From the NCBI RefSeq assembly GCF_029168945.1, contig NC_083602.1, forward strand, positions 28,197,323-28,261,322: a stretch of 64,000 bases of DNA, written 5' to 3'. This DNA is from Cannabis sativa. Taxonomy: Eukaryota; Streptophyta; Magnoliopsida; Rosales; Cannabaceae. The translations under genes were made by a program, and so were the position numbers. Position 1 is the stretch's first letter; every line of letters starts with the position of its first letter. Of this stretch, positions 58,294-64,000 are shown piece by piece. A model generated the notes under the pieces. It ran no database searches and was not told the DNA's origin. It saw only the letters and a list, made by a program, of their open reading frames with translations.

Positions 58294-58376
58294 CGGTATC
58301 TATGACATGATAAACTATGACTTACTTAGACAATTGAATTTTGAGTAAAAACGAAGAAATATTAACCGAAAAAAAA

Positions 58377-58619
58377 ATGGGTGGAAAATTTTTTTTAGTA
58401 GGTGTGGTGTTGATGTATGCAGTAGTGCTTTTATCACAAAATCCTAGTAACTACACGGCCATAGCTAAACCATTCAACCCTTCTTCTTCATCCTCATCAT
58501 CTGTTCGACCGCAAAGATTCTTTCGCCGGAGAGCTTCCCCACCGCCACCGCCACGATCAAATTATGTTATTCACTTCTCTCCACCACCACCGGCTCCAGC
58601 TCCACCACTACCGTATTAA
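58377..58619 (+). CDS. Small secreted proline-rich protein
   Basis: A single-exon, 80-residue protein. The frame is open 36 bases further upstream but only from a TTG; ATG 58377 is the first usable start. MGGKFFLVGVVLMYAVVLLS is a signal peptide or signal anchor. The rest has a Ser run, the basic cluster RFFRRRASPPPPPRSN and a Pro-rich tail PPPPAPAPPLPY. No Cys, so no disulfide fold. It shares with 28273-28575 a basic residue followed by SPPP-x-P-(K)R-x-N and the promoter spacing. A secreted peptide precursor is a reasonable guess, but no named family is recognised. Confidence 0.6.
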   Translation: MGGKFFLVGVVLMYAVVLLSQNPSNYTAIAKPFNPSSSSSSSVRPQRFFRRRASPPPPPRSNYVIHFSPPPPAPAPPLPY

Positions 58620-58944
58620 TTAATAATTGTATGATAGATTTTACATATATGAGAGTCTGAAATGTTTTTTTTTTAATTAAAAAAGTCGTTTAATTTTATA
58701 ATAACATCGATAATCGTGTATTTCTTTCTGTTTTTTTTTTTTTTTTTTGTTTTTTGTTTTTTGTTTTTTTATCTCAATGAAGATGTATACTGTGGATTAC
58801 ATCAATTTAAATTATATGTGCTTGAATTAATTTCCTCTGCTTACGTAATTAATAATTAACATAGTTCTGGCTTAGAAATTATGTAGTGTTAATTTTGCTC
58901 TGATCTCTCGGATCTTATCTAAAATTAAGTTCATGTTTAACATC
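58620..58944. other. 3' flank of the small gene, before the satellite
   Basis: T-rich, with GTTTTTTGTTTTTTG runs near 58749-58769. No poly(A) signal of the AATAAA form is obvious. No gene seen. Confidence 0.5.
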
Positions 58945-61900
58945 ATAACTAAAAAATTATTTTTTATTTTTAAAAACAAAGAATTAGTTTTTGAAAATAA
59001 TTAGACTTGTTTGACTTTATTTTTTAAAAGCAGTTTTCACAAAATAAAGTTATAAAAAATAAAAATTTTGAAAATAACAAAATGTTATTTTCTGTTTTAA
59101 AATTTAATTAATTATTAGTTAATATTATTTTTAAAAAACACTAACGTGACTTGTGTTTTAAAAAATTTCAAAAACAATTTTTTGTTCTCATTTTGTAAAA
59201 CACTTTTTTGAAAACAAAAATACCAAATATACTATAAAATATTCTGGGACTAGATGAACTTTACGTAAAATTAATCTTTAGTTATTGTTAATATGATCAT
59301 AAATCATAATTTCTACTATAAATGAGATGAGACATACACTGAAAATTGAAATGTTATATTATATTGTAAATTATTATTTTCTTGGTGATCTGGATTTTAC
59401 TTCACTAATTCGACCCTCTATTACTTGAAGCGAAAGCCTGGAGTAGAGAAACATCTTTGAAGTTTGAATCCTAATTGAAAGACTGTCAATTATTTTGAAT
59501 TTCTTAAAAAAAAAAATTAAAGTGATACTTGATATATCACTACTTAATAATACAGAAGTATTAATAACTAAAAAATTATTTTTTGTTTTTAAAAACAAAA
59601 AATTAGTTTTTGAAAATAATTGGACTTGTTTGGATTTATTTTTTAAAAGCAGTTTTCACAAAATAAAGTTATAAAAAATAAAAAATTTGAAAATAACAAA
59701 ATGTTATTTTCTGTTTTAAAATTTAATTAATTATTAGTTAATATTGTTTTAAAAAAACACTAACGTGACTTGTGTTTTGAAAAATTTCAAAAATAATTTT
59801 TTGTTCTCATTTTGTAAAACACTTTTTTGAAAACAAAAATACCAAATATACTCTAAAATATTCTGGGACTAGATGGACTTTTCGTAAAATTAATCTTTAG
59901 TTATTGTTAATATGATCATAAATCATAATTTCTACTATTAATGAGATGAGACATACACTGAAAATTGAAATGTTATATTATATTGAAGATTATTATTTTC
60001 TTGGTGATCCGGATTTTACTTCACTAATTCGACCCTCTATTACTTGAAGCGAAAGCCTAGAGTAGAGAAACATCTTTGAAGTTTGAATCCTAATTGGAAG
60101 ACTGTCAATTATTTTGAATTTCTTAAAAAAAAATTAAAGTGATACTTGATATATCACTACTTAATAATACAGAAGTATGAATAACTAAAAAATTATTTTT
60201 TCTTTTTAAAAACAAAAAATTAGTTTTTGAAAATAATTGGACTTGATTGGCTTTATTTTTTAAAAGCAGTTTTCACAAAATAAAGTTATAAAAAATAAAA
60301 TTTTTGAAAATAACAAAATGTTATTTTCTGTTTTAAAATTTAATTAATTATTAGTTAATATTGTTTTTAAAAAAACACTAACGTGACTTGTGTTTTGAAA
60401 AATTTCAAAAATAATTTTTTGTTCTCATTTTGTAAAACACTTTTTTGAAAACAAAAATACCAAATATACTATAAAATATTCTGGGACTAGATGGACTTTA
60501 CGTAAAATTAATCTTTAGTTATTGTTAATATGATCATAAATCATAATTTCAACTATTTATGAGATGAGACATACACTGAAAATTGAAATGTTATATTATA
60601 TTGTAGATTATTATTTTCTTGGTGATCTTGATTTTACTTCACTAATTCGATCCTCTATTACTTGAAGCGAAAGCCTAGAGTAGAGAAACATCTTTGAAGT
60701 TTGAATCCTAATTGGAAGACTGTCAACTATTTTTAATTTCTTAAAAAAAAAAATTAAAGTGATACTTGATATATCACTACTTAATAATACAGAAGTATGA
60801 ATAACTAAAAAATTATTTTTTGTTTTTAAAAACAAAATATTAGTTTTTGAAAATAATTGGACTTGTTTGGCTTTATTTTTTAAAAGCAGTTTTCCTAAAA
60901 TAAAGTTATAAAAAATAAAAATTTTGAAAATAACAAAATGTTATTTTCTGTTTTAAAATTTAATTAATTATTAGTTCATATTGTTTTTAAAAAACACTAA
61001 CGTGACTTGTGTTTTGAAAAATTTCAAAAATAATTTTTTGTTCTCATTTTATAAAACACTTTTTTGGAACACAAAAATACCAAATATACTCTAAAATATT
61101 CTTGGACTAGATGGACTTTACGTAAAATTAATCTTTAGTTATTGTTAATATGATCATAAATCATAATTTCTACTATTAATGAGATGAGACATACACTGAA
61201 AATTGAAATGTTATATTATATTGTAGATTATTATTTTCTTGGTGATCTGGATTTTAATTCACTAATTCGACCCTCTATTAGTTGAAGCGAAAGCCTAGAG
61301 TAGAGAAACATCTTTGAAGTTTGAATCCTAATTGGAAGACTGTCAATTATTTTGAATTTCTTAAAAAAAAAAAATTAAAGTGATACTTGATATATCACTA
61401 CTTAATAATACAGATGTATGAATAACTAAAAAGTTATTTTTTGTTTTTAAAAACAAAATATTAGTTTTTGAAAATAATTGGACTTGTTTGGCTTTATTTT
61501 TTAAAAGTAGTTTTCACAAAATAAAGTTATAAAAAATAAAAATTTTGAAAATAACAAAATGTTATTTTCTGTTTTAAAATTTTATTAATTATTAGTTAAT
61601 ATTATTTTTAAAAAACACTAACGTGACTTGTGTTTTGAAAAATTTCAAAAATAATTTTTTGTTCTCATTTTGTAAAACACTTTTTTGAAAACAAAAATAC
61701 CAAATATACTCTAAAATATTCTGGGACTAGATGGACTTTACGTAAAATTAATCTTTAGTTATTGTTAATATGATCATAAATCATAATTTCTACTATTAAT
61801 GAGATGAGACATACACTGAAAATTGAAATGTTATATTATATTGTAGATTACTATTTTCTTGGTGATCTGGATTTTACTTCACTAATTCGACCCTCTATTA

Positions 61901-63900
61901 CTTGAAGCGAAAGCCTAGAGTAGAGAAACATCTTTGAAGTTTGAATCCTAATTGGAAGACTATCAATTATTTTGAATTTCTTAAAAAAAAAAATTATAGT
62001 GATACTTGATATATCACTACTTAATAATACAGAAGTATGAATAACTAAAAATGTTATTTTTTGTTTTTAAAACCAAAATATTAGTTATTGAAAATAATTG
62101 GACTTGTTTGGCTTTATTTTTTCAAAGCAGTTTTCACAATATAAAGTTATAAAAAATAAAAATTTTGAAAATAACAAAATGTTATTTTCTGTTTTAAAAT
62201 TTTATTAATTATTAGTTAATATTATTTTTAAAAAACACTAACGTGACTTGTGTTTTGAAAAATTTCAAAAATAATTTTTTGTTCTCATTTTGTAAAACAC
62301 TTTTTTGAAAACAAAAATACCAAATATACTCTAAAATATTCTCGGACTAGATGGACTTTACGTAAAATTAATCTTTAGTTATTGTTAATATGATCATAAA
62401 TCATAATTTCTACTATTAATGAGATGAGACATACACTGAAAATTGAAATGTTATATTATATTGTAGATTATTATTTTCTTGGTGATCTGGATTTTACTTC
62501 ACTAATTCGACCCTCTATTACTTGAAGCGAAATCCTAGAGTAGAGAAACATCTTTGAAGTTTGAATCCTAATTGGAAGACTCTCAATTATTTTGAATTTC
62601 TTAAAAAAAAAAATTAAAGTGATACTCGATATATCACTACTTAATAATACAGAAGTATGAATAACTAAAAAGTTATTTTTTGTTTTTAAAAACAAAATAT
62701 TAGTTTTTGAAAATATTTAGACTTGTTTGGCTTTATTTTTTAAAAGCAATTTTCACAAAATAAAGTTATAAAAAATAAAAATTTTGAAAATAACAAAATG
62801 TTATTTTCTGTTTTAAAATTTTATTAATTATTAGTTAATATTATTTTTAAAAAACACTAACGTGACTTGTGTTTTGAAAAATTTCAAAAATAATTTTTTG
62901 TTCTCATTTTGTAAAACACTTTTTTGAAAACAAAAACACCAAATATACTCTAAAATATCCTGGCACTAGATGGACTTTACGTAAAATTAATCTTTAGTTA
63001 TTATTAATATGATCATAAATCATAATTTCTACTGTTAATGAGATGAGACATACACTGAAAATTGAAATGTTATATTATATTGTAGATTATTATTTTCTTG
63101 GTGATCTGGATTTTACTTCACTAATTCGACCCTCTATTACTTGAAGCGAAAGCCTAGAGTAGAGAAACATCTTTGAAGTTTGAATCCTAATTGGAAGACT
63201 TTCAATTATTTTGAATTTCTTTAAAAAAAATTAATGTGATACTTGATATATCACTACTTAATAATACAGAAGTATGAATAACTAAAACATTATTTTTTGT
63301 TTTTAAAAACAAAAAATTAGTTTTTGAAAATAATTGGACTTGTTTGGCTTTATTTTTTAAAAGCAGTTTTCACAAAATAATGTTATAAAAAATTAAAAAT
63401 TTAAAAAATAACAAAATATTTTTTTTCTGTTTTAAAATTTTATTAATTATTAGTTAATATTATTTTTAAAAAACACTAACGTGACTTGTGTTTTGAAAAA
63501 TTTCAAAAATAATTTTTTGTTCTCATTTTGTAAAACACTTTTTTGAAAACAAAAACACCAAATATACTCTAAAATATCCTGGCACTAGATGGACTTTACG
63601 TAAAATTAATCTTTAGTTATTGTTAATATGATCATAAATCATAATTTCTACTATTAATGAGATGAGACATACACTGAAAATTGAAATGTTATATTATATT
63701 GTAGATTATTATTTTCTTGGTGATCTGGATTTTACTTCACTAATTCGACCCTCTATTACTTGAAGCGAAAGCCTAGAGTAGAGAAACATCTTTGAAGTTT
63801 GAATCCTAATTGGAAGACTGTCAATTATTTTGAATTTCTTAAAAAAAAAATTAAAGTGATACTTGATATATCACTACTTCATAATACAGAAGTATGAATA
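58945..63900. repeat. Tandem satellite: eight ~620 bp AT-rich monomers
   Basis: Monomers begin ATAACTAAAA at 58945, 59564, 60181, 60801, 61422, 62041, 62661 and 63278, giving periods of 619, 617, 620, 621, 619, 620, 617 and about 623. By eye neighbouring monomers are well above 90% alike. The array stops near 63900, where sequence becomes unique, so both edges are in the window. Each monomer contains a ~225 bp block with inverted MITE-like ends. A 74-codon minus-strand frame is open in only some monomers (59374-59598, 60611-60835, 62471-62695) and is not a gene. Confidence 0.95.
59005..59230. mobile_element. MITE-like block inside each satellite monomer (first copy shown)
   Basis: TTTGACTTTATTTTTTAAAA (about 59010; TTTGGCTTTA in other monomers) is the imperfect inverse of the right end TTTTTTGAAAACAAAAATAC-CAAA (about 59204-59227). 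The outer words TTTGG...CCAAA and the GCAGTTTTCAC / GTAAAACAC pair support terminal inverted repeats. Repeated at the same place in all eight monomers. Confidence 0.5.
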
Positions 63901-64000
63901 AAAAGAATATTTCCTATTAATTTCTTAGAGACTTATCTTATTATAAGTAAGGTTTTTTTTAGGTTATTATAAGCTTATTTTAATTTTACAGTAATGGAAT
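63901..64000. other. Unique AT-rich sequence after the satellite
   Basis: Only 100 bases remain. Nothing recognised. Confidence 0.5.

Noticed and set aside
59374..62695. A 74-residue minus-strand frame repeated in the satellite (59374-59598, 60611-60835, 62471-62695).
   Set aside because: It is open in only some of the eight monomers and is interrupted in the others, so it reflects the tandem repeat and not selection on a protein.
58945..63900. CRISPR-like array.
   Set aside because: The repeats are 620 bp with no spacers in a plant nuclear context; this is a satellite.
1..64000. tRNA, rRNA or organellar inserts.
   Set aside because: I saw no cloverleaf with anticodon and T-arm consensus and no recognisable rRNA or plastid gene; a covariance-model search could still find a short one.

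Overview
This is plant nuclear DNA, most likely from a eudicot: split genes with GT-AG introns, long AT-rich spacers, and nested LTR retrotransposons of plant-specific lineages (Sirevirus, Tat, an Ale/Retrofit-like copia). The 1.9 kb LTR family that recurs here resembles repeats I associate with Cannabis/hop relatives, but that is a weak impression. About four fifths of the window is mobile or repeated DNA. I can support only three host protein genes.

Layout. (1) 1-19408: an old Ty1/copia element on the minus strand, running off the left edge. Its 5' LTR is 17513-19408 and its leader carries a 2.5 kb tandem duplication. It is split by a young, 10.2 kb Sirevirus on the plus strand (2063-12304) with exact AGTTC target duplications. 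The copia itself landed in a LINE remnant (19411-20348). (2) 20349-28272: the one clear conserved gene, a seven-exon ASCH-domain protein (21278-23914), lies between two inverted LINE RNase H remnants and several MITE or foldback elements. One foldback (26764-27884) carries three CpG-rich palindromes. (3) 28273-28575: a small secreted proline-rich protein gene with TATA box and W-box. (4) 29314-37271: a roughly 3.1 kb solo LTR (AATTC duplication) split by a degraded copia element (30598-35486). (5) 37272-42394: LTR fragments and a solo LTR. (6) 42395-56006: a solo LTR of the same family as the LTR at 17513, split by an 11.7 kb Tat-type Ty3/gypsy element (43229-54962, AGTAT duplication). This element has a second RNase H domain and a spliced antisense gene. 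(7) 56081-57512: hAT-like inverted arms. (8) 58377-58619: a second small secreted proline-rich protein gene. (9) 58945-63900: eight tandem copies of a roughly 620 bp AT-rich satellite whose monomer contains MITE-like inverted ends.

How it fits together. The retroelement genes are all broken, mostly by nonsense changes that look like C-to-T or G-to-A transitions plus a few frameshifts, so none looks autonomous. The Sirevirus is structurally complete and its LTRs differ by only about 1-2% by eye, so it is recent. Three insertion pairs, each with the outer element older than the inner one, explain most of the 64 kb. The items most worth a second look are: the set of short hairpins sharing a GGGA loop in the transcribed part of the Sirevirus LTR; the splice acceptor and internal TATA box in front of its extra 3' gene; the spliced antisense gene of the Tat element; the two small secreted Pro-rich proteins with matching promoter layout; and the MITE-containing satellite. 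All boundaries were read by eye and may be off by a few bases.
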